From positions 372,001 to 436,000 of the forward strand of contig NZ_SJSY01000075.1 of NCBI RefSeq assembly GCF_004352915.1: a DNA stretch of 64,000 nt, read 5' to 3'. Source of the DNA: Flavobacterium zhairuonense (GTDB taxonomy: Bacteria; Bacteroidota; Bacteroidia; Flavobacteriales; Flavobacteriaceae). The translations under genes were made by a program, and so were the position numbers. The notes under the pieces are model-generated. The model ran no database searches. It was not told the DNA's origin and saw only the letters and a list, made by a program, of their open reading frames with translations. Of this stretch, positions 7,243 to 15,160 are shown one piece after another. Each line of letters starts with the position of its first letter. Position 1 is the stretch's first letter.

Positions 7243-7321
7243 ATTCATTTTGATTACCATAACACAGATTTAAAGAAAAAGTAAAGATTATAAAACGCAA
7301 ACTAACTTAAACTTAAATATC

Positions 7322-7522
7322 ATGAGCACATTAAACTACTTAAGAAAAAAGATTTCAACTTTCAAAAACATCAAAAACGAAAGAAACAATCCGCCGCCAA
7401 CAAATGAGTTGATCCACCCAAGTTTCGGAATCACGGAGACAGATAAAAAAGAGGCAAAAAAAGAACCAAATTCTTTGTTATTCTTGATGTATTCAAAAGA
7501 GAATGAAACGCTTTTTATCTAA
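7322..7522 (+). CDS. Small protein of unknown function behind the Cys leader
   Basis: A 66-residue basic, polar protein without signal peptide or membrane segment. It begins MSTLNYLRKKISTF and has a PPP turn in the middle. The end, SLLFLMYSKENETLF, matches the end of the 59-residue protein at 3830 (SLL, MY, E and F at equivalent places), and both begin M-[KS]-T-L-N. The pair share position, upstream attenuator and terminator arm, so they look like copies of one cassette. The next gene along is a MetX-like enzyme under a SAM riboswitch. I recognise no family. Confidence 0.6.
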   Translation: MSTLNYLRKKISTFKNIKNERNNPPPTNELIHPSFGITETDKKEAKKEPNSLLFLMYSKENETLFI

Positions 7523-7735
7523 ATCAAAAAGCATCATAAAATAGGGTAAAACCCGCTTAATTTTACTGGGCAGTTTGTTCGGTAATTTTTTGCGTATAAT
7601 AGTTTTAGTAATAGACAAAGAGATTATGGTATTAGTGATGCCAATTCTTTCGACTTTATGGCTTTAATCCCGAGGCTTCGTGATCGGCTTATTTTAAAGT
7701 ATGTTTAAGAAATTGCACAATCAGTTTCGATAAAA

Positions 7736-7767
7736 TTTGTTAGTTTAAGAAATTAGTAGTTAATTTG
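7736..7767 (+). promoter_or_regulatory. Promoter of the first SAM-I riboswitch
   Basis: TTTG and TTAATTTG are separated by 20 bases, near the flavobacterial consensus, and the riboswitch aptamer starts about 25 nt after the predicted start site. Between 7523 and 7735 I see no gene, only short G+C-rich inverted stretches around 7665-7690. Confidence 0.5.
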
Positions 7768-7795
7768 CACCGTTAAGTTCAAAAACGTATTGAAA

Positions 7796-7902
7796 TGTTA
7801 TAAAGAAAGGAGGAGGGATTAGACCCGATGAATCCTTAGCAACCCTTCGTTAATTCGAAGAAGGTGCTGCATTCTACCACGCCCAAACGTGGAAAGATAA
7901 CA
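7796..7902 (+). ncRNA. SAM-I (S-box) riboswitch upstream of the MetX-like gene
   Basis: The core boxes of the SAM-I aptamer are present in order: GGAGGGATTAGACCCGATGA, CCTTAGCAACCC, GAAGGTGCTGCATTCTACC and a closing AAAGATAACA. TGTTAT at 7796-7801 pairs with ATAACA at 7897-7902 as stem P1, and CCACG/CGTGG forms P4. AAAGAAAG (7802-7809), inside the aptamer, is complementary to CTTTCTTT at 7933-7940, which offers an alternative fold. No T-rich terminator follows, so the output may be translational. It should lower expression of the downstream methionine-branch genes when SAM is plentiful. Confidence 0.92.
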
Positions 7903-7976
7903 ACAAGAATTTTTCTAGTTTCAAACTCTAGACTTTCTTTCTAATATTTCCACATACAAATCAATAATAAAAAGAT

Positions 7977-8966
7977 TTGAAATTGGAAAATATACCAAAT
8001 CCCATCATAATTCAAGATTTCATCACAGAGAGTGGTGCAATATTTTCATCATTACCGTTAAGTTTTACGCTTTCTGGCTTGCCTTTGCATTCGGCTCCAA
8101 TCGTTTTGGTTAATCATGCCTTGACTGGAAATGCCCAAGTTACAGGTGACAATGGTTGGTGGAATGATTTGATTGGTGACGGAAAAACAATTGACACCAA
8201 CAAATACACAATTTTAGCCTTTAATGTTCCGGGAAATGGAAATGATTCATTCCTAATCGAAAATTATCAAGATTTTACAACCAGAGATGTTGCGCGAATT
8301 TTTATCAAAGGTTTGAAATCGCTAAACATAGAACAGGTTTTTGCTATAATCGGCGGTTCTGTAGGTGGCGGAATTGCGTGGGAGATTTTGGCATTGGAAC
8401 CAAATATTACAGAACATTTAATTCCAATTGCAACCGATTGGAAATCGACCGACTGGATGATTGCAAATTGTTTTCTGCAGGAACAAATTTTGAATAATTC
8501 ATCCAAACCAATTGAAGATGCCAGAATTCATGCTATGCTCTGTTATCGATCTCCTGAATCATTCAAAGAAAAATTTCAACGAACCATCAATCAGGATCTT
8601 TTGATTTTTAATATCGAAAGCTGGCTGGCACACCACGGAAAAAAATTGCAGCAACGTTTTCAATTGGCATCGTATAAATTGATGAACCAATTGCTCAAAA
8701 CCATAGATATTACTCGAAATAGTGAGGATTTCGAAACATTAATATCAAAATCAAACGCGACGATTCATATTGTTGCAATCAATTCAGATTTGTTTTTTAC
8801 ACCAAAAGAAAACCTGGAGACCTATCAGGAAATAAAAAGGTTTAAAGACAATGTTTTTTACAGCGAAATTGATTCGGTTCACGGACATGACGCTTTTTTA
8901 ATCGAGTACAAACAATTAGATCATTTACTTGCCGATATTTTTAAGGCAGAAACAATAGCAAAATAA
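7977..8966 (+). CDS. metX: MetX-like homoserine O-acetyltransferase (alpha/beta hydrolase fold)
   Basis: This enzyme is expected to acetylate homoserine, feeding the sulfhydrylases at 4090 and 12195. NHALTGNAQV and WWNDLIGDGKTIDT are MetX motifs, GGSVGGG carries the likely nucleophile serine, and SDLFFTPKE and VHGHDAFLIE supply the aspartate and histidine. It is divergent: the usual GGSMGG reads GGSVGG, and the NVLGGCxGSTGP segment is replaced by NVPGNGNDSF. The best start is TTG at 7977, about 75 nt after the aptamer. The stop is two bases before the start of the aspartokinase fusion, so they form one SAM-controlled operon. Confidence 0.82.
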   Translation: MKLENIPNPIIIQDFITESGAIFSSLPLSFTLSGLPLHSAPIVLVNHALTGNAQVTGDNGWWNDLIGDGKTIDTNKYTILAFNVPGNGNDSFLIENYQDFTTRDVARIFIKGLKSLNIEQVFAIIGGSVGGGIAWEILALEPNITEHLIPIATDWKSTDWMIANCFLQEQILNNSSKPIEDARIHAMLCYRSPESFKEKFQRTINQDLLIFNIESWLAHHGKKLQQRFQLASYKLMNQLLKTIDITRNSEDFETLISKSNATIHIVAINSDLFFTPKENLETYQEIKRFKDNVFYSEIDSVHGHDAFLIEYKQLDHLLADIFKAETIAK

Positions 8967-8968
8967 AA

Positions 8969-11383
8969 ATGAAAGTATTAAAATTTGGAGGCAAATCGTT
9001 ATCAAACGGAGAAGGACTTAACAAAGTAGTTTCAATCATTTCAGATAAAGTAAATCAAGGTGAACAAATTGCCGTAGTTGTTTCTGCGCGAGGTAATGCA
9101 ACAGATGAATTAGAAGATATTCTAAGAATTGCTGCTAAAAACGGAAATTATAAGCCATTGTTAGAGAGTTTCAAAGCGTATCAAACTTCAGATTATCCGC
9201 AAGTTGATTTGTCTGAAGAGTTCAGTATTTTGGATAAACTTTTTGAAGGAGTAAGTCTTATAGGTGATTACAGCAGCAAAATTAAAGATCAGATTTTATC
9301 TAAAGGCGAATTGCTTTCGGCTAAATTATTGACTGCTATTTTGATTGAAAAAGGTATTCCGGCTAACTTTGTTGATACAAGAGAATTACTTAAAACCGAT
9401 TCGAAATTTGGTGATGCTCAACCATTGGAACAACTTTCAAAGAAAAACGTTGTCAATTATTTCAAGCTTCATAACGGAGAAACAGTGAATATCGTAACAG
9501 GTTTCATTGGTTCAAACAACAATAACGACACCACGACTTTAGGAAGAAACGGAAGTAATTATACTGCTTCGTTAATTGCGAATTATCTAAATGCAGAAGA
9601 ACTTCAAAACTTCACGCACGTTGACGGAATTTACACAGCAAATCCAGATTTAGTTGCTGATGCTAAAAAAATCGAATATTTGTCATTTAATGAAGCAAAT
9701 GAGTTGGCTAATTTTGGTGCAACTATTCTTCATGCAAAAACGATTATTCCATTATTAGAAAAAAATATTCCGCTTCGTATTTTAAATACATTCAATCATG
9801 AAAATCGTGGTACTTTAATCACTTCAGATTCTGCTAAAGAAGGAATCAAGACGCTTTCTGTTTTAGAAAATGTTTCTCTTGTAAATCTTGAAGGAAGAGG
9901 ATTATTAGGAAAAGCTGGAGTTGATGCCCGAATTTTTAAAGTAATGGGTGATCACAACATCAGTGTAAGCATCATTTCGCAAGGTTCTTCTGAAAGAGGA
10001 ATTGGTTTGGTTGTGGCCAAAGATAAAGCGACACTTGCAATGGTTGAGTTGGAAAAAGAGTTCGAAAATGACTTTTATTCTAAAGATGTAAACCAAATTA
10101 CGGTTACAGATAATGTATCTGTAATTTCAATCATAGGTCAGGATTTAAGTACTTTCCATAAGCCATATACTGCTTTAATCAAAAACAAAATAGTTCCGAT
10201 TTTATTCAACAACACCGTTACAGGCAAAAACGTGAGTTTGGTTGTGAAGAAAGAAGAGCTAAATAAAGCTTTAAACGTAATTCATGGAGAAATTTTTGGA
10301 GTTTCTAAAAAAATCAACATTGCAATTTTCGGCCATGGATTAGTTGGAGGAACTTTGATCAATCAAATTTTAGAATCGGCTTCTGCAATTGAAAAACGTA
10401 AAGACATTAAACTGAATGTTTTTGCCATTGCCAATTCTAAAAAACTGCTTTTAAATAAAAATGGCGTAACTTCAAATTGGAAAAATGATATTCAAACAAA
10501 AGGAGAAGCTTATACGTTGAATGATATTATTGCTTATGCAAATGAATATCATTTAGAGAATTTAATTGCAATTGATAACACGGCAAGTGCATCATTCGTC
10601 GAAAATTATATTCCGCTTGTAGAAAGCAGTTTCGATTTGATTTCATCTAATAAAGTGGCTAATACATTGACGTATGGTTTCTATAAAGAATTGAGAAAAG
10701 CTTTGGCAGAAAACCAAAAGAATTATTTGTACGAAACCAATGTTGGAGCAGGTTTGCCATTGATCGATACAATCAAATTACTGCATCTTTCGGGAGAAAA
10801 TATCACAAAAATTAAAGGAGTTTTCTCAGGAACATTGAGTTATTTATTCAATAATTTCTCTGCAAAAGATGCGCCTTTCAGCGAAATTTTGCAAGAAGCG
10901 ATTGATAACGGATATACAGAGCCAGATCCGCGCGAGGATTTATGCGGAAATGACGTGGGAAGAAAATTATTGATTTTGGCAAGAGAATTAGATTTGCAGA
11001 ATGAATTTGAGGAAATCTCAATTCAGAATTTAATTCCGGAACATTTGCGCGATGGAAATGTTTCTGATTTCTTGACGAAATTAAAAGAATTCGATCCAAT
11101 TTATGCTAAAATAAAAGCAGAACAACAGCCAAATCACGTGTTGAGATACATTGGTGAATTGTCTGGAGATTTGCAGAATGATAAAGGAAATTTAGAAGTA
11201 AAATTAGTTTCAGTGCCAAAAGATACTGCATTAGGCGGATTAAAAGGTTCTGATTCTTTCTTCGAAATTTACACAGAATCGTACGGAGATCGTCCAATTG
11301 TTATTCAAGGAGCTGGTGCAGGTTCAGCAGTAACAGCAAGAGGGGTTTTCGGAGATATTTTGAGATTATCTGATAAAGGATAA
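8969..11383 (+). CDS. Bifunctional aspartokinase / homoserine dehydrogenase
   Basis: An 804-residue fusion of two steps of the aspartate pathway. Residues 1 to about 290 are the kinase (KFGGKS, TLGRNGSNYTA), residues of about 295-440 are two ACT-type regulatory segments, and from about 448 the dehydrogenase begins with IFGHGLVGG. The latter keeps SSNKVAN, YETNVGAGLPLID, GVFSGTLSY, YTEPDPREDL and GRKLLILARE, so it looks fully active, unlike the paralog at 5662. The usual KFGGTS reads KFGGKS. Its place directly behind the MetX-like gene and a SAM riboswitch suggests the methionine-branch isozyme, comparable in role to E. coli MetL. Confidence 0.95.
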   Translation: MKVLKFGGKSLSNGEGLNKVVSIISDKVNQGEQIAVVVSARGNATDELEDILRIAAKNGNYKPLLESFKAYQTSDYPQVDLSEEFSILDKLFEGVSLIGDYSSKIKDQILSKGELLSAKLLTAILIEKGIPANFVDTRELLKTDSKFGDAQPLEQLSKKNVVNYFKLHNGETVNIVTGFIGSNNNNDTTTLGRNGSNYTASLIANYLNAEELQNFTHVDGIYTANPDLVADAKKIEYLSFNEANELANFGATILHAKTIIPLLEKNIPLRILNTFNHENRGTLITSDSAKEGIKTLSVLENVSLVNLEGRGLLGKAGVDARIFKVMGDHNISVSIISQGSSERGIGLVVAKDKATLAMVELEKEFENDFYSKDVNQITVTDNVSVISIIGQDLSTFHKPYTALIKNKIVPILFNNTVTGKNVSLVVKKEELNKALNVIHGEIFGVSKKINIAIFGHGLVGGTLINQILESASAIEKRKDIKLNVFAIANSKKLLLNKNGVTSNWKNDIQTKGEAYTLNDIIAYANEYHLENLIAIDNTASASFVENYIPLVESSFDLISSNKVANTLTYGFYKELRKALAENQKNYLYETNVGAGLPLIDTIKLLHLSGENITKIKGVFSGTLSYLFNNFSAKDAPFSEILQEAIDNGYTEPDPREDLCGNDVGRKLLILARELDLQNEFEEISIQNLIPEHLRDGNVSDFLTKLKEFDPIYAKIKAEQQPNHVLRYIGELSGDLQNDKGNLEVKLVSVPKDTALGGLKGSDSFFEIYTESYGDRPIVIQGAGAGSAVTARGVFGDILRLSDKG

Positions 11384-11435
11384 TTGATTTTAGATTTTAG
11401 ATTGCAGATTTTAGATTTAAGATTTGCAAGCCTAG

Positions 11436-11568
11436 TTTGTCATTTCGAGGAACGAGACTCGAGCAATAGCGAATAGGCGAAGCAAATCACACGCGGAACT
11501 CGACAAAGATTGACGATATTCTTTGCGGAATTTCTAGTGCGATTTCTCCTTTCAGTCGAAATGACAAA
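11436..11568. repeat. Dispersed palindromic repeat, copy 1
   Basis: The ends TTTGTCATTTCGA (11436-11448) and TCGAAATGACAAA (11556-11568) are reverse complements. The interior shares CGACAAAGATTG-CGAT and CTTTGCGGA-TTTCTAGTG with the element at 31697. This pattern resembles intergenic repeats common in Flavobacterium. It is non-coding. Confidence 0.75.
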
Positions 11569-11604
11569 ATTGAATAGAATAAAAAACAAAAAAATAACAA
11601 CACA

Positions 11605-12030
11605 ATGAAAGTAACCTTAAACAGAGTAAACGACGCATTTCATTTTAAAGTAAAAAATGAGCGCGGACACGTAGTTGACGTTGACAGCAGAGCCGAATTT
11701 GGCGGAAGCGATTTAGGAGCAAGTCCAATGGAATTAGTTTTAATGGGTGTTGCAGGTTGCAGTGCTATCGATATGATTTCAATTTTGAAAAAGCAACGCC
11801 AAGAAATCACTTCTTTTAATGCTGAGGTTGAAGGAACACGAGTTCAAATTGAAGAAGCAAAACCTTTCAAAGAAATTGATGTGGTTTTCTATTTAGAAGG
11901 AGAAATCAACCCTGATAAAGCAAAAAAAGCAGCACAACTTTCTTTCGAGAAATATTGTTCGGTTGCCAAAACGGTTGAACCAACAGCGACAATTAAATAC
12001 AAAGTTGTCTTGAACAACGAAGCTTTGTAA
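11605..12030 (+). CDS. OsmC/Ohr family protein
   Basis: A 141-residue OsmC-type protein, a family of thiol peroxidases that reduce organic hydroperoxides or act on sulfur compounds. The two conserved cysteines lie in VAGCSAIDM (near residue 52) and EKYCSVAKTVEP (near 115), with the family GGSDLGASPMELVLMG motif between N-terminus and first cysteine. It lies between the aspartokinase fusion and the MetZ-type gene, all on the plus strand, which suggests co-expression with sulfur metabolism. The physiological substrate is unknown. Confidence 0.9.
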   Translation: MKVTLNRVNDAFHFKVKNERGHVVDVDSRAEFGGSDLGASPMELVLMGVAGCSAIDMISILKKQRQEITSFNAEVEGTRVQIEEAKPFKEIDVVFYLEGEINPDKAKKAAQLSFEKYCSVAKTVEPTATIKYKVVLNNEAL

Positions 12031-12194
12031 ATTAGATAATTAGTCAATTTGAGAATTAGAAAATTAGATAATTCCTTGACTTAATAAAAAGTAAAATTCA
12101 CTCCGATTCTTAGTGAAACTCTGTGAAATTTTAAAAAAATCGAATTTATGCCAATTAGTGCAATTCGTGTTAAAACAAAAAACAAAACAACACA

Positions 12195-13367
12195 ATGAAT
12201 ATAGAAGATTTGGGTTTTGAAACACAAGCCATACGAACACATTTAGAAAGAACACAATTCCAGGAGCATTCAACTCCTTTGTATTTGTCATCAAGCTTTA
12301 TATTTGAAGATGCAGAGGATATGAGGGCTTCTTTCACAGAAGAAAAAGTCCGCAATATTTATTCTCGTTTCAGCAATCCAAATACAACAGAATTTGTTGA
12401 CAAAGTTTGTGCAATGGAAGGTGCCGAAGCCGGTTATGCTTTTGCAACTGGAATGGCGGCGATCTATTCTACATTTGCTGCATTGTTAGAATCAGGAGAT
12501 CATATTGTTTCAGCAGGAAGTGTTTTCGGGTCAACTCATGCTTTGTTTATGACGTATTTTCCAAAATGGAAAATCGAAACTTCTTATTTTGATATCAATC
12601 AACCCGAAACAATTGAAAGCTTTATTAAGCCAAATACTAAAATTCTATATGCTGAAACGCCAACTAATCCGGGTGTAGATGTGATTGATTTAGAATTGTT
12701 GGGGCAAATTGCAAAAAAACACAATTTAATTTTAATAATTGACAACTGTTTTGCTACGCCATATATTCAGCAACCTATTAAATATGGAGCGCATGTCGTA
12801 GTGCATTCGGCTACAAAATTAATGGATGGTCAAGGTCGTGTTTTGGGAGGAATCGCAGTTGGAGAAGCAGAGTTAATACGTAAAATTTATTTGTTTTCAA
12901 GAAATACAGGACCGGCAATGTCACCGTTTAATGCATGGGTTTTGTCAAAAAGTTTAGAAACTTTGGCAGTTCGTGTCGATAGACATTGTGAAAATGCTTT
13001 AAAAGTGGCTGAATTTTTAGAAAGCCACCCCAATGTAAACAAGGTGAAATATCCATTCTTGAAATCACATCCAAAATATGAAATTGCAAAAAAACAAATG
13101 CTTTTAGGGGGTAATATAATTGCGATTGAAATTAAAGGAGGTCTTGAAGCAGGGCGAAACTTTTTGAATAAAATTAAATTATGCTCTCTTTCTGCAAATA
13201 TTGGTGATGTAAAAACAATTGTTACGCATCCAGCATCAACAACACACAGCAAATTGTCTGAAGAAGACCAATTGGCGGTTGGAATCACACAAGGTTTGGT
13301 TCGTATTTCTGTTGGTCTAGAAAAGGTAGAAGATGTAATTGCCGATTTAGATCAAGCATTATCTTAA
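12195..13367 (+). CDS. metZ: Trans-sulfuration family PLP enzyme (MetZ-type homoserine-ester sulfhydrylase)
   Basis: A second Cys/Met metabolism PLP enzyme, 390 aa. The PLP lysine lies in VVHSATKLMDGQGRVLGG, and the N-terminal GFETQAIRTHLERTQFQEHS and YLSSSF stretches resemble O-succinylhomoserine sulfhydrylases. It should combine an activated homoserine with sulfide, although cystathionine gamma-synthase or a gamma-lyase cannot be excluded from sequence alone. It is shorter than the MetY enzyme at 4090 and clearly a different subfamily. It sits behind the SAM-riboswitch operon and OsmC, and a strong terminator follows. Confidence 0.85.
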   Translation: MNIEDLGFETQAIRTHLERTQFQEHSTPLYLSSSFIFEDAEDMRASFTEEKVRNIYSRFSNPNTTEFVDKVCAMEGAEAGYAFATGMAAIYSTFAALLESGDHIVSAGSVFGSTHALFMTYFPKWKIETSYFDINQPETIESFIKPNTKILYAETPTNPGVDVIDLELLGQIAKKHNLILIIDNCFATPYIQQPIKYGAHVVVHSATKLMDGQGRVLGGIAVGEAELIRKIYLFSRNTGPAMSPFNAWVLSKSLETLAVRVDRHCENALKVAEFLESHPNVNKVKYPFLKSHPKYEIAKKQMLLGGNIIAIEIKGGLEAGRNFLNKIKLCSLSANIGDVKTIVTHPASTTHSKLSEEDQLAVGITQGLVRISVGLEKVEDVIADLDQALS

Positions 13368-13386
13368 AATATAATCATGAAAATGG

Positions 13387-13418
13387 AAAGGGCTATTTGT
13401 TTTAAATAGCCCTTTTTT
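13387..13418 (+). terminator. Terminator after the MetZ-type gene
   Basis: AAAGGGCTATTT and AAATAGCCCTTT form a perfect 12-bp stem with a 5-nt loop, followed by T. Confidence 0.88.
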
Positions 13419-13456
13419 GTTATCTTGAAATTGCTAAATTAGAAGTTTGCCTAAAT

Positions 13457-13969
13457 ATGATAAAGCCAAGATTAATTTTGCTGTCTGATTTGTTTGGAGG
13501 CAATCCCGAATGGATTCAATATTACGTCGAAATATTAGAGCCTAAATTTGATGTTCAATATTATGATGTTTTAAAATTAGCTCAGATTGATTCTTCAAAT
13601 GATGAAAAAGAAATCCATAATCAATTCTTAAGCGGAGGAATTGAAAAAGCCGTAGCAAATTTATTGAATTATGAAAAGGGAGATATAGCGATTTTAGGTT
13701 TTAGCATTGGAGGAACAATTGCTTGGAAAGCTTCTTTACGAGGGTTAAAAACAACGCAATTAGTGGCAGTTTCTTCAACGAGATTGCGTTTTGAGACTGA
13801 AATGCCAAATTGTGAAATACAACTTTATTTTGGCAGTAATGATTTTAATAAACCGAATCAGCAATGGTTTTCAGATTTAAAGATGACAGATCAAATTTTT
13901 GAAAATGAGGATCATTGGCTCTATTCGAAGAAGAACAATATTTTGTTGATTTGTAGTAATTTTTTGTAA
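13457..13969 (+). CDS. Small alpha/beta hydrolase
   Basis: A 170-residue protein. LGFSIGGTIAWKA is a nucleophile elbow (G-x-S-x-G), GSNDFNKP a likely acid position, and EDHWLY near the C-terminus supplies a histidine. LFGGNPEWIQYYVEIL near the start resembles the oxyanion region of this fold. The protein is shorter than most hydrolases of the fold, so the cap region is minimal. No substrate can be named. It lies between the methionine genes and an RDD membrane protein, with a terminator in front, so it is probably a separate unit. Confidence 0.72.
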   Translation: MIKPRLILLSDLFGGNPEWIQYYVEILEPKFDVQYYDVLKLAQIDSSNDEKEIHNQFLSGGIEKAVANLLNYEKGDIAILGFSIGGTIAWKASLRGLKTTQLVAVSSTRLRFETEMPNCEIQLYFGSNDFNKPNQQWFSDLKMTDQIFENEDHWLYSKKNNILLICSNFL

Positions 13970-14044
13970 TTCATTCGTCAAAAAGTATATTTTTGTTAAT
14001 ACCAAAATTAAAATAAATTATTAACCAAATTAACTTAACCAACC

Positions 14045-14545
14045 ATGAGTAACTCTACCTATGTCCTTGACGATAAATTATTAGCTTCAACTGGACAAAG
14101 ATTTCTTAATTACATTTTAGACACTGCAGTAGTTTTTGTACTAGTGTTTTGCTTGGGGATTTTTTTAGCTTTACTTGCAACTTTGCTCGGGCTTCCGGGA
14201 TTGCTAAGTTGGCTTGAAAATATAAGCACATTAGAAGATAGATTGCTTTTTATTCTTATTAACATTATTTACTATGTTTTTACAGAAGGCCTTTTTGGGA
14301 GATCTGTTGGTAAATTGATTACAGGAACAGTTGTTGTAGATGAGAACGGTTTAAAGCCTGCTTTTGATGTTATTTTGAAAAGAAGCTTATGCCGTATAAT
14401 TCCTTTTGATGGTCTTTCATTTTTTGGATCAAGAGGATGGCACGATTCTATTTCGGATACTTATGTTGTCAATAAAAAGGATCTAGAGGAAGAATTGAAA
14501 AGCTTTTACGAATTCAATTTAATCGGAAACAACGAAGTAATTTGA
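14045..14545 (+). CDS. RDD family membrane protein
   Basis: A 166-residue inner-membrane protein. The RDD-type signature is seen in RFLNYILDTAVVFVLVF near residues 20-36, followed by two or three hydrophobic segments (about 25-60 and 76-92) and the family's FGRSVGKLITGTVVV motif. The C-terminal half is soluble, with a basic KRSLCRIIPFD stretch. RDD proteins are small membrane proteins, some linked to Na+ or H+ exchange; the role here is unknown. Nothing ties it directly to sulfur metabolism. Confidence 0.85.
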   Translation: MSNSTYVLDDKLLASTGQRFLNYILDTAVVFVLVFCLGIFLALLATLLGLPGLLSWLENISTLEDRLLFILINIIYYVFTEGLFGRSVGKLITGTVVVDENGLKPAFDVILKRSLCRIIPFDGLSFFGSRGWHDSISDTYVVNKKDLEEELKSFYEFNLIGNNEVI

Positions 14546-14679
14546 TGGATTTAGTAGAATTTAACTATTATGCAGTTATTTTCTCATTTAAAAAACCTAT
14601 TTTTGTTGAAGAAAAATATGAAGTCTGTTTTTTAGAAAAAAACTAAAAATCAAAAGGCTGCAATCTAAAATATAAAATA

Positions 14680-15090
14680 GTGCTTTCAAAGAAAACAAAA
14701 TACGGAATTAAGGCTTTAACTTATTTGGCTAGACGCGAAAATAATGAACCGGTTCAAATTGCTGAAATCGCAAAAAACGAACATATTTCGATTAAGTTTT
14801 TGGAAAGTATTTTGCTGTTGCTAAGAAATTCAGGATTTCTTGGTGCCAAAAAAGGAAAAGGTGGCGGTTATTATTTGATAAAAGACCCGAAAGATATCAG
14901 TATGGCGAAAGTCTATCGTATTCTAGAAGGGCCAATTGCATTACTGCCCTGTGCAAGTCACAATTTCTACGAAAGATGCGATGACTGCGATGATGAATCT
15001 ACTTGCGCAGCACGACGTCTTATGACAGAAGTTCGTGATAATACACTTAAGATATTAGAAAGTAATTCTTTGGCAGATATAGCGTTTTAA
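14680..15090 (+). CDS. Rrf2 family transcriptional regulator
   Basis: A 136-residue DNA-binding regulator starting at GTG. SKKTKYGIKALTYLARR opens the Rrf2 winged helix, followed by the IAEIAKNEHISIKFLESIL recognition region and the GGGYYLIKDP wing. The C-terminal half has four cysteines (CASHNFYERCDDCDDESTC), which could hold an iron-sulfur cluster or sense redox, as in IscR. Relatives include CymR, the cysteine regulator of Bacillus. Its position next to the sulfate-assimilation genes makes it a good candidate for controlling them, possibly through the motif at 16170; that link is inference. Confidence 0.9.
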   Translation: MLSKKTKYGIKALTYLARRENNEPVQIAEIAKNEHISIKFLESILLLLRNSGFLGAKKGKGGGYYLIKDPKDISMAKVYRILEGPIALLPCASHNFYERCDDCDDESTCAARRLMTEVRDNTLKILESNSLADIAF

Positions 15091-15112
15091 GAATTAGGAA
15101 TAGAATTATTTA

Positions 15113-15146
15113 AAAAGACCATTTTTAATTAGAAATGGTCTTTTTT
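15113..15146. terminator. Bidirectional terminator
   Basis: AAAAGACCATTT and AAATGGTCTTTT form a perfect 12-bp stem with an 8-nt loop, flanked by A and T runs. It separates the Rrf2 gene from the converging TauE/SafE gene. Confidence 0.85.
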
Positions 15147-15160
15147 ATTTCAGTTTATTA

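Noticed and set aside
7538..7560. AATAGGGTAAAACCC as another copy of the GATAGGGTAATGG motif
   Set aside because: Only the short AGGGTAA core matches and the left half is absent.
12887..13288. Open frame of 133 codons on the minus strand within the MetZ-type gene
   Set aside because: It is a shadow of the true frame, with no family resemblance or start signals.
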